Part shown: piece after piece, positions 16,598 to 24,692 of the stretch
How positions within the stretch are numbered: position 1 is the first letter of the stretch
Layout of the letters: the number at the start of each line of letters is the position of its first letter
NCBI RefSeq assembly: GCF_003071345.1
Contig: NZ_QCYK01000001.1
Span: 248,001 to 312,000 of the forward strand
Direction: 5' to 3'
DNA: 64,000 nucleotides
Source of the DNA: Chitinophaga parva
Lineage (GTDB): Bacteria; Bacteroidota; Bacteroidia; Chitinophagales; Chitinophagaceae
Notes under the pieces: model-generated
Seen by the model: the letters and a program-made list of their open reading frames with translations, nothing else
Told to the model about the DNA's origin: nothing
The model's database searches: none
Made by a program: the position numbers and the translations under genes

Positions 16598-17401
16598 CTA
16601 ATCAGCTTTCTTGTTAAATTTAAGTGTTTCCCTGTAGAGATTAAAGACCGCCCACCCGTGTTCAGCAAATGAGCGCTTTTTAATAATGAAGGCAGTCAGC
16701 AGTATCAAGGCTGTTCCTTTGTTAAACATTCTGTTGAACATCGGTCCTTTACTCATCAACTGAGCAAATGACAGTCGCGATTTTCGTTGTGGTTTTAGGT
16801 GATGTATTACTGTAACTGGTAAGTAGGAGATCGTCATTCCGGCATGCTTTACATCTGCAAGGAAGATATTCTCTTCGCCCGAGGGGTAATTGCCGCCCAA
16901 GCCAAACCTTTCATCAAAGCGGATTCCCTTTTTTACAACATCCAACCGGAAAAACAATTCAATTGAACATTTTTTGAATATTTGCGTCCAGGACAGGTTC
17001 CCGTCCGGCCTTTCCGGGTAACCTTTGTAAAAATTGTTTGTCAGCGGATCGTATATTCTAAAACTCAACACCTCAGAAGGGTTTTGATTGAAGCTTTCCG
17101 CGATAATGCTCAATCCATCTTCCGGGAACCAGCAGTCATCGTCCGGGAATGAGACAATCCCGGAACGCTGCGACAGATACCTTATTCCTTCGTTTCGTGC
17201 ATAGGCTAGCCCTCTCCTGTTTAATCGAACCTGCAATGCTGTTCCCCGGAATTCGCTTACTATTCCGCCTACAACGTCATGATTATCCTGCGATACAACA
17301 ATTACTTCATAATCTGTAAATCGCTGTCGCTCCAGACTTTCAAACAAGCGTCTTAGCTCGTCAGTTTTGTTACCAACAGTTGCGACTATCAGAGAAATCA
17401 T
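16598..17401 (-). CDS. Glycosyltransferase family 2
   Basis: A 267-residue GT-A protein with ISLIVATVGNKTDELRRLF at the N-terminus, DYEVIVVSQDNHD and the metal-binding FPDDDCWFPEDG. The sequence FGLGGNYPSGEENIFLADV is the usual acceptor-site ED-type motif. It overlaps the upstream polymerase gene by 4 nt (17398-17401), so translation is coupled. The specificity is unknown. It belongs to the same repeat-unit assembly operon. Confidence 0.87.
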   Translation of the reverse strand: MISLIVATVGNKTDELRRLFESLERQRFTDYEVIVVSQDNHDVVGGIVSEFRGTALQVRLNRRGLAYARNEGIRYLSQRSGIVSFPDDDCWFPEDGLSIIAESFNQNPSEVLSFRIYDPLTNNFYKGYPERPDGNLSWTQIFKKCSIELFFRLDVVKKGIRFDERFGLGGNYPSGEENIFLADVKHAGMTISYLPVTVIHHLKPQRKSRLSFAQLMSKGPMFNRMFNKGTALILLTAFIIKKRSFAEHGWAVFNLYRETLKFNKKAD

Positions 17402-18627
17402 GGTTCAGTTTTAGATTTAATAAAGAATCGGCTCAGGGCATAAGCCGCCATCGGCATCAATAATACTATACCATTCATCCGGTGTCTAAAAGCCCCGGTT
17501 ACATGCGTTTCAAAAACAGAAGGTATCACTAGGTTAATAAAAATAAAGAACAGCAACATTTTCTTGTATGGCAGGTCCTTCTTAAAGAAAATAATCAACA
17601 ACAGGATAACGATAAAGAAAACATCTACCCATGCCAAAAATTTTCGGAAGCTTACCGCTGCAGGAAACAGGAAAGGAACCGGAGACAGTAAGTATTGCAT
17701 GAACAATATCACAAAATTAATTACAATATGGATAGGATTCTCCCAGTCCATGTTATATCCGTACCCCTCATCTCCATGTATTGGAATATATGAATTTCGG
17801 AAGAGATTCAGCCACTGTAGCGAAAAGGTAATAGTATAAAGTTTTTGTACGACGAACATCAGACAGACAAGCAACAATGAGCCCGCCACCAACAATCTCA
17901 GAACTTTTCCCATATTCACCTTTTTACCCTTTCCAAAGAAAGAAACAGACAACCAGGCAGAGAGAACAAAGCAGATTCCCATTACCGGGCGCACTCCTAA
18001 AAGTATCAGCAGTGCTATAACTAACAATATGTTTCTGATGAGGCCAAGTTTGATCTTACAAAAAATCATTGTAAACAGGTTGAAAGAAATTCCCAGGGAC
18101 AAGACCATTAATGATTCCCTAAGTAAGGTTGGAATGGTAATAATCGCCATTGGATAAGCCATTGCCAATATCATATAGAGATACAGAAATGTGGGAGAAA
18201 CCCGTTTTCCCGCATAGAGGATAAGCCGGCTATAGCCCCTCCATATCAGGAGCATACCAAGAAAATAATAAAAAATGGAAAATGTAACAAAAACAATGGG
18301 GTACCGGAGACAAAGCAGGAACGGGAAAAAGTTTATCGTGGCATATGTTTTTACCCCAAGGCTATACATTACAAACTTCGGCGGATCAATAATGATGGCA
18401 CCATAAACAACTGTATCAGGAGGAATTTGAATAAATTGAAAAATTGAGTTCAGCAGGCCAAAAGCTAAAAATGTAACGTAACCCAGCAATAATATCGCAG
18501 CAGACTTATATGTAAGTATACGAAACCCGGACAAAAGCCAGAACAACATAAAGATCAATACTGTTGCATAAAACAGTATCAGCCCTATGGAGAATATGTT
18601 AATTTTTAAAAAGTCCTGCGGTGTCAT
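17398..18627 (-). CDS. Polytopic membrane protein, Wzy/EpsG-like polysaccharide polymerase
   Basis: A 409-residue protein with about ten or more hydrophobic segments across its length and a few large loops, the general appearance of O-antigen/EPS polymerases. Such proteins share little sequence, so the call rests on topology and position between glycosyltransferases in a cluster that also has Wzx- and Wzz-like genes. ATG 18627 is chosen; the frame opens at a TTG at 18633 inside the upstream gene. The preceding stop (18632-18630) and this ATG are two nucleotides apart, and the gene overlaps the next by 4 nt. Confidence 0.72.
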   Translation of the reverse strand: MTPQDFLKINIFSIGLILFYATVLIFMLFWLLSGFRILTYKSAAILLLGYVTFLAFGLLNSIFQFIQIPPDTVVYGAIIIDPPKFVMYSLGVKTYATINFFPFLLCLRYPIVFVTFSIFYYFLGMLLIWRGYSRLILYAGKRVSPTFLYLYMILAMAYPMAIITIPTLLRESLMVLSLGISFNLFTMIFCKIKLGLIRNILLVIALLILLGVRPVMGICFVLSAWLSVSFFGKGKKVNMGKVLRLLVAGSLLLVCLMFVVQKLYTITFSLQWLNLFRNSYIPIHGDEGYGYNMDWENPIHIVINFVILFMQYLLSPVPFLFPAAVSFRKFLAWVDVFFIVILLLIIFFKKDLPYKKMLLFFIFINLVIPSVFETHVTGAFRHRMNGIVLLMPMAAYALSRFFIKSKTEP

Positions 18628-18629
18628 CG

Positions 18630-19757
18630 TCAAACGGTATGCTGTTTTTTAATTTTCTGCCTATATAGTTTTAAATACAGTTCCGCACAGGTTTCCAATT
18701 GCAACACCTCATTAAACCGCTCAACGCTTTTGGTGCGCAGCGTTTCCAGTATAGCGTCATCCTGGAGTGTTGCCATCCTAAGGGCATTTTTTAGCGCAAT
18801 CAGATCTTGAGGGGGATAAGAAAATCCAATTGTCGTAGGGCTTCCCACAATATCAGGAATTCCTCCAACTTCAGGTACGACCGTAATACAGCCTAATGCA
18901 AGCGCTTCCATCAATGACAACGGAGCGCCCTCGTACAATGAGGTGAGGGAAAAGACATCCGCTGCAGACAGATAGTCGCCCACGTTATTTTTCGTCCCTA
19001 GGAAATAAATCCCATCCCCAGACATTGCTTTCAGCTCCCCATACAAGTTGTCCGTCTCGGCGGCTGTATTGCCCAATATTATCAATATAACCGGTACGCC
19101 TTCAGTCCTCAATTCATTTACAGCCTGGATCAAAAACGCCTGGTTCTTTATACGCTTCACGGAAGCTACATTGATTATTACCTGGTCGCTGACCGCAAAC
19201 TTGAGTGAATTGATGTGATCTGCCACTTCCGGTATCAACTCTGTAGTTTGCGGAAAGGGTACACCATTTAATATAAGCGGTGTGTCTATTGCAGCCCCAT
19301 ATACCCGGATAACACTTTCCTTTACCTGACTGGTAATTGATACAGGGGTAATATCAAAAGAACGGAATAGTAGTTTATATAGCTTCCGTTTCATTTTACC
19401 ACCGTCCTTTTCAGCAAGACTATGCACCGTATGAATTACGGGAACACGCTTTGCAATAGCATATGGATATGCATAGGCCAAACCCGATAAATGGCAATGA
19501 ATTATCTCTGGCTTAATTTTATTCAGTGTTTTGAAAACCCTGGTATATAGCCCAAGCTCCCGCTTTCGCTTTTTACCCAAACTAATAAACCGCACCCTCG
19601 GCGACAACTCGTTCAAAGGGATCATATGCTCGTCATGATCCTTAAATGTAATAAGATATACTTCGTTATCTTGGGCAAGATAGTTTGCCAAGTGGATAGT
19701 AAGCCGCTCCGCCCCACCATAGTCTATTGAATCGATTAACTGTACAATCCGTAACAT
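18630..19757 (-). CDS. Glycosyltransferase family 4
   Basis: A 375-residue GT-B protein. The N-terminus RIVQLIDSIDYGGAERL is typical for the family, and the C-terminal half has SLYEGAPLSLMEALALGCITVV followed by EVGGIPDIV, where the first Glu of the EX7E motif binds the nucleotide sugar. It is a retaining transferase of unknown donor. It starts 13 nt after the preceding GT4 stop and its TGA is 2 nt before the polymerase ATG, so it is in the same operon. Confidence 0.88.
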   Translation of the reverse strand: MLRIVQLIDSIDYGGAERLTIHLANYLAQDNEVYLITFKDHDEHMIPLNELSPRVRFISLGKKRKRELGLYTRVFKTLNKIKPEIIHCHLSGLAYAYPYAIAKRVPVIHTVHSLAEKDGGKMKRKLYKLLFRSFDITPVSITSQVKESVIRVYGAAIDTPLILNGVPFPQTTELIPEVADHINSLKFAVSDQVIINVASVKRIKNQAFLIQAVNELRTEGVPVILIILGNTAAETDNLYGELKAMSGDGIYFLGTKNNVGDYLSAADVFSLTSLYEGAPLSLMEALALGCITVVPEVGGIPDIVGSPTTIGFSYPPQDLIALKNALRMATLQDDAILETLRTKSVERFNEVLQLETCAELYLKLYRQKIKKQHTV

Positions 19758-19770
19758 CTTGTTTGAGCGA

Positions 19771-20964
19771 TTATGCGTTTAAACTATTGACCAATTCCAG
19801 ATACTTTTGTCCAAAGACGTCTGCTGTAAAATGTTGCTGGAAAATATCCAGATTGGGTGTCGACGTTGGTTCTCCCTTATCTACGGCACATACTGAAAGC
19901 AATAAATCAGCCAGACTGGTTACGTCTTCTGATTCAAAATAATGTATATCCGGTGAACTGAATTGCTTAAAATATTTGTTGCCTCCAGTGTTGCTTATAA
20001 CTGCCTTTTTACCTAACGACAACGCTTCCAGCAAAATCAGATCAAAATAAGTTTCCCTGTTAGGTAGCACAAAATAGTCTGCGGCGTTGATCACAGAGTG
20101 CGGATCATTTGTCCATCCTACTTCAATCCAATTCGGATGCTCCAGAGGCTGTAACGGCGACGGGGTGCCGGCATTCAAAAAATAAATATTGGGATTGGCT
20201 GCCAGCACTGCTATTGCCGTTGCCTTCAGCACATCATACCCTTTAATTTTATTGTGACGGCCTGCAAAACATATAACTTTGGCATCCAAAGGTATGTGAT
20301 ACAAGGCTCTCACATCTGCTACTTGTTTACTTGCATGGGCTTGCTTGGTACCGGTGGGTAGGAACAACACTTTCTTATCCTTAATCACCGTGTCAAACTG
20401 CCGCCAACTGTGTTTATAAGGTTCCATTGCCCCTTCACACGGAAAAATTAAATAGTCCGCGCGACTGAAAGCATATTTGTCCGGGATCTGCAACAGTGCT
20501 CGCGTAATACCATACGCGCTATCCGGCGATAATTTGAACCATTCTTCCAGCATTTCACAGTGCCAGGCAGATGGGCTATGCGACTGCAGTATTATTACGG
20601 GCCTTGAACCCAATTGCTTTAATACATGCCGATACCTGTAAAGTGTTCTTGAGCTGTGAAAATGTAAGACATCGTAGTTGGACATAACAGGCTCCGCATC
20701 AATCCTCTCCCTTTTAATGGAGTAAAAGAAGGAGATAATGGCACGTAGATTTCGCCCAAAACCAGACTTCCAAAATCCTTTGTCAAACCTGGATGATCCC
20801 GAAGCAACTTGCAACGCCTTCGCTTCCTGAAAATTGTCCAGAAAATCAATATTGGAAATCTGGTTTTCTATAATGTACTGCCGTAAGTTCCATAAATAGG
20901 TGGAGGGCCCCCCCTTTCTGGGCAACAGTTCGAAATCGTTACAGATCAAAATCTTCTTACTCAT
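19771..20964 (-). CDS. Glycosyltransferase family 4
   Basis: A 397-residue GT-B protein starting KKILICNDFELLPRKGGPSTYLWNL, where the GG loop near residue 17 is the usual acceptor/donor phosphate loop. The C-terminal domain has VICFAGRHNKIKGYDVL and LLEALSLGKKAVISNTGG. It lies 5 nt after glf. The specificity is unknown. Codon use and AT content match the surrounding polysaccharide genes. Confidence 0.87.
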   Translation of the reverse strand: MSKKILICNDFELLPRKGGPSTYLWNLRQYIIENQISNIDFLDNFQEAKALQVASGSSRFDKGFWKSGFGRNLRAIISFFYSIKRERIDAEPVMSNYDVLHFHSSRTLYRYRHVLKQLGSRPVIILQSHSPSAWHCEMLEEWFKLSPDSAYGITRALLQIPDKYAFSRADYLIFPCEGAMEPYKHSWRQFDTVIKDKKVLFLPTGTKQAHASKQVADVRALYHIPLDAKVICFAGRHNKIKGYDVLKATAIAVLAANPNIYFLNAGTPSPLQPLEHPNWIEVGWTNDPHSVINAADYFVLPNRETYFDLILLEALSLGKKAVISNTGGNKYFKQFSSPDIHYFESEDVTSLADLLLSVCAVDKGEPTSTPNLDIFQQHFTADVFGQKYLELVNSLNA

Positions 20965-20969
20965 AACTA

Positions 20970-22079
20970 TTAAACGATTGTTTCCCTGGCACTTTTCAAC
21001 GCCGATCCAATTACCTGATGCATATCATAATACCGGTATTCTGCAAGCCGTCCTCCAAATATTACCTTCTCCTCTTTTACTGCCAGGGCACTGTATTTTC
21101 TAAATAATTCAGTGTTCCCCTCATCATTTATGGGATAATACGGTTCTTTCCCCAGGGCGTATTCCGAAGGATATTCTTTTGTAATTACGGTTGTAGGCTG
21201 CGTCCCGAACTCAAAATGCTTGTGCTCGATGATGCGAGTATAGGGGACTTCCCGTTCGGTATAATTCACGACTGCATTTCCCTGGTAATTTTCGATCTCA
21301 AGTATTGCATGTTCAAAATCCAGGCTTCTGTAGTTCAGCTCTCCAAACCGATAGTCGTAAAACTCATCGATCTTGCCGGTGTACACGGTCATTTCTGCAA
21401 GAGAAGACCAGTATGCTCTGTCTTCAAAAAAATCACATGCCGTCTTTACTTCAATACCTTCAAGGAGGCCTTCCGTTAGTTTGTTATAGCCTCCTATCGG
21501 AATGCCCTGGTACTTGTCATTAAAGTAATTGTTGTCGTACGTAAACCGTAATGGCAACCGCTTAATAATAAAGGAAGGCAGGTCTGTTGCCGCCCTCCCC
21601 CATTGCTTTTCCGTATATCCTTTGATCAACTTCTGATAGATATCGCCTCCCACCATGGAAAGAGCCTGTTCTTCCAGGTTTTGTGGTTCCGAGAGGCCGA
21701 GCTCCTTTACCTGCTCCGCTATTTTAGCCCTTGCTTCTTCCGGCGTTTTCACCTTCCAGAGCTGGTAAAATGTATTCATGTTGAAGGGGAGGTTAAACAA
21801 CTCTCCTTTGAAATTTGCAATAGGAGAATTCGTATACCGGTTGAACTCTACAAACTGGTTTACAAAATCCCATATCCCTTTGTCATTCGTATGAAATATA
21901 TGAGCCCCATACTTGTGGACATTTATCCCATTTACGTTTTCGCAATAGATATTACCGCCTGTATGGGAACGTCTATCGATTACCAGACATTTTTTCCCCT
22001 TCTGTTTCGCCATATAGGCATACACAGCTCCAAACAGCCCCGATCCCACGATCAGATAGTCATATTTATAGGTGCTCAT
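20970..22079 (-). CDS. glf: UDP-galactopyranose mutase
   Basis: A 369-residue flavoenzyme interconverting UDP-galactopyranose and UDP-galactofuranose. The N-terminal FAD-binding motif LIVGSGLFGAVYA and LVIDRRSHTGGNIY are clear, HKYGAHIFHT is the substrate-site signature, and the C-terminus has FGGRLAEYRYYDM. The length is usual for bacterial Glf. It implies that the exported polymer contains galactofuranose. It overlaps the flippase gene by 4 nt (ATGA at 22076-22079). Confidence 0.94.
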   Translation of the reverse strand: MSTYKYDYLIVGSGLFGAVYAYMAKQKGKKCLVIDRRSHTGGNIYCENVNGINVHKYGAHIFHTNDKGIWDFVNQFVEFNRYTNSPIANFKGELFNLPFNMNTFYQLWKVKTPEEARAKIAEQVKELGLSEPQNLEEQALSMVGGDIYQKLIKGYTEKQWGRAATDLPSFIIKRLPLRFTYDNNYFNDKYQGIPIGGYNKLTEGLLEGIEVKTACDFFEDRAYWSSLAEMTVYTGKIDEFYDYRFGELNYRSLDFEHAILEIENYQGNAVVNYTEREVPYTRIIEHKHFEFGTQPTTVITKEYPSEYALGKEPYYPINDEGNTELFRKYSALAVKEEKVIFGGRLAEYRYYDMHQVIGSALKSARETIV

Positions 22080-23518
22080 TTTTTGAATTTCTTATTAATC
22101 AATATATCTATACCAGCCCGCCACAGATCGTCCTTCATTACAAAGATCTGAAGACCGGCATAATAAATAGCAGACGGCACCACCGTAAATCCGATGATCC
22201 ACGCGTTTGATGTTAAAAACAACGTTGCTATTTTATAGAACAATAGAAATGGCAGACAAGCTAGAACTGTCTTCCATACCACTGAATAATCCAGATTCAT
22301 CTTGTACTGCCGGCTTGCAAAAATGCCGGAAAAAAGCATCACCGATCCTTCGGCCAATAAGGTTGCAATAGCCGTTCCATTATGCAGGAAGAAACGGGCC
22401 AGGATAATATTTAAACTAACACTTATTACAGAGCCTGTCACCACAGATACCAGCAGATACTTTTCATTGTTGGTTGGTGTAAGCACCTGCATGCCAAACA
22501 AATTACTTAGCCCAATAAATAGTACCAATGGCGATAATATCATTATCGTCATTATCGCCGGTACATACTCCTGCCCTGCAAGCAGCAGGATGATCTCCTT
22601 CGATAATAGCATAAGCCCTATTACGATCGGCATTCCAAATGAAACAATAAAACGGAATGATTTGGACAACAGTGTTTGTACTTTCACATGATCACCCTCT
22701 TTATAAAGCTGCGAAATCTGGGGAATCATAATGATGGCCAACGAACCAATAATGGCCAGGAATATCTTAACAATCCGGAGCGCGGCGGTATAGTATCCCA
22801 CCTCAGTTTCGTCGGTAACATATCCAAGAATAACGCTATCCAGTAAGATATAAAGGCTTATCGCCACATTTGCCAAGAACAAGTACATTAGCGGCTTCAT
22901 ATGCTTCCGCAACCTGGAAAATGAGAAGTTGAATGTGATCTCCTTTAGCATTTTCCAGTAATTGACTATTGCATTCAGCAAAAAACTAACTACGGTTATC
23001 GCATAATAGTAAACAACGTCTTCCCGACTGTGAACAAATAAGAAAAGCGCCAAAATGGCAAATACCCTAATGACCAGGGCTCTTACCGTTATATATTTAA
23101 ACTCACTCTTTCCCTGAAAAAACCACTCAACAGTGAAGATATTAATAAAGAGATATGCAAGGCCCAAATAATAGAGATGGCTATTCTCTGCAAATTTACC
23201 CGTCAGGATAGGAATGAGTAAATATATAACAGCACCTAAGCAGGTATTAATAAAATTGATCGCCAAAAGGTCAGATGTCAGGTTATTCAGCGCCTTGGGA
23301 TCATTGCTTATTTTGGCCGTTTCCCGTATTCCATAAACAGGGATACCTAACGCTACGAAAACAACAAAGTACTGCGTGTAATTGTCCACAAAATTAACAA
23401 GGCCAAGTCCATCAGGGCCAAGCACCCTGGTAGCATAGGGAAATGTAATCAGTGGAAAAAGGATCTTACTGACTGATAGTAGTGTATTATATAGAAAGTT
23501 CTTCTTAATCAAACTCAA
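22076..23518 (-). CDS. Wzx-type polysaccharide flippase (MATE/MVF-like)
   Basis: A protein of about 480 residues with 12 or more hydrophobic segments and the N-terminal pattern KKNFLYNTLLSVSKILFPL, then PYATRVLGPDGLGL, which is typical of Wzx/RfbX flippases that move lipid-linked repeat units across the inner membrane. No ATG exists near the N-terminus. TTG at 23518 gives the family-like start (M)SLIKKNF; GTG 23527 and TTG 23536 are alternatives. It is followed directly by glf in the same operon. Confidence 0.88.
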   Translation of the reverse strand: MSLIKKNFLYNTLLSVSKILFPLITFPYATRVLGPDGLGLVNFVDNYTQYFVVFVALGIPVYGIRETAKISNDPKALNNLTSDLLAINFINTCLGAVIYLLIPILTGKFAENSHLYYLGLAYLFINIFTVEWFFQGKSEFKYITVRALVIRVFAILALFLFVHSREDVVYYYAITVVSFLLNAIVNYWKMLKEITFNFSFSRLRKHMKPLMYLFLANVAISLYILLDSVILGYVTDETEVGYYTAALRIVKIFLAIIGSLAIIMIPQISQLYKEGDHVKVQTLLSKSFRFIVSFGMPIVIGLMLLSKEIILLLAGQEYVPAIMTIMILSPLVLFIGLSNLFGMQVLTPTNNEKYLLVSVVTGSVISVSLNIILARFFLHNGTAIATLLAEGSVMLFSGIFASRQYKMNLDYSVVWKTVLACLPFLLFYKIATLFLTSNAWIIGFTVVPSAIYYAGLQIFVMKDDLWRAGIDILINKKFKK

Positions 23519-23575
23519 AGCGAGCACATTTACCAAGAGAAACGAAAAATAAGGAAAGACATCCCGCAGAACCTA

Positions 23576-24652
23576 TCATGCCATGATTTGTTGATAAATT
23601 CTTTTTATAAACACCACAACCGTCAGCAGAAATGCCCCCAGGAAAAAGCCGATTACACCCGCTTTGACTGGCCCTATTTTTTTCTCCTTTAAAGGATAAA
23701 TAGGCTTGTCTATAATCTGGATTATAGGTGTTTCCTGTGCCATTGTTAATTTGCTCAGTTCCAAGTTCTTTACAACTTCCAGGTACATTGTCTGGATGAC
23801 CATTTTGTCTCTCGACGCCACCTCTGCACCAACAGCAGCTACCTGCTTTGCAGGGTTAAGATTAATATCCTGAACGGTAGCCGCCCTATAGGTTCGTTTA
23901 TTCAGCACTTCTTCCAATGAATCAGCCTGGCTTTGCAGCCTGTCAATATTAATTTTGGACCGTCCTGTTTTCGTACTTACATAATAGCTAATAGCCTCAT
24001 CCACAAGTCGCTCTACAAATACCTTTGAAAACAATTGATCCTCCGTCACCATATCTACTGAAATAAAATTCAACTTAGGATCCGTCTTATCTACCTTTAG
24101 CCGCTTCTCTGTAATATCAACATATATAAGATTTAATATACTGTCCTGCGTAATGTTAAAGGCATTCCTGTTATTGCCCGGTGAAAAATGGATCTTTTTC
24201 AAATCCTCGTTCCAGCCAGCATTCATCTTTGTAAACGATATATAACGGTCCGCTAGTGTAAATCCGCCGTTACCATCATTCACGGTACTTAAAAGGGTCT
24301 TTTCAACGATCAACCTGGATTGCAGGAATTCAATTATATTGTCTCCGGTAAACAGCCCACTGCTTGCACCGCCACCTAAATCAAATCCAAACTGGCTGGC
24401 AAGCCCCATATAAGACGACAATGGGTTGGAGTTTGCGTCTTCCAAAATGAAGGTAAGCTCAGCTTCGTATTTTTTTTTCAAAAATGTTGAAATTCCAACC
24501 CCGATAGCGGCGGCGACAACGCCTGCCAACAGCATCCATATCCAATGTTTAAATAAGTATTTGATCCAGACCCCTGCCTGTAGAATGACTTCTTTTAAAG
24601 AAATTGCTTCACTGGTTTCAGTCAGTTCCTGCATATTTTGTTGCGAACTCAT
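23576..24652 (-). CDS. Wzz/PCP-type chain-length determinant protein
   Basis: A 358-residue protein with a cytoplasmic N-terminus, a membrane segment at about 36-56 (WIWMLLAGVVAAAIGVGIS), a long periplasmic region with coiled-coil potential around residues 205-300, a proline-containing motif (IDKPIYPLKEKKIGP) and a second membrane segment near the C-terminus. This is the polysaccharide co-polymerase layout. No tyrosine kinase domain is attached, so it is the kinase-less type. ATG 24652 is chosen over a TTG at 24658. It sits between the Wza-like gene and the flippase. Confidence 0.85.
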   Translation of the reverse strand: MSSQQNMQELTETSEAISLKEVILQAGVWIKYLFKHWIWMLLAGVVAAAIGVGISTFLKKKYEAELTFILEDANSNPLSSYMGLASQFGFDLGGGASSGLFTGDNIIEFLQSRLIVEKTLLSTVNDGNGGFTLADRYISFTKMNAGWNEDLKKIHFSPGNNRNAFNITQDSILNLIYVDITEKRLKVDKTDPKLNFISVDMVTEDQLFSKVFVERLVDEAISYYVSTKTGRSKINIDRLQSQADSLEEVLNKRTYRAATVQDINLNPAKQVAAVGAEVASRDKMVIQTMYLEVVKNLELSKLTMAQETPIIQIIDKPIYPLKEKKIGPVKAGVIGFFLGAFLLTVVVFIKRIYQQIMA

Positions 24653-24692
24653 TACCAAAAATTTAATTTGAGCTTCTTCTTTGTGACAACGG

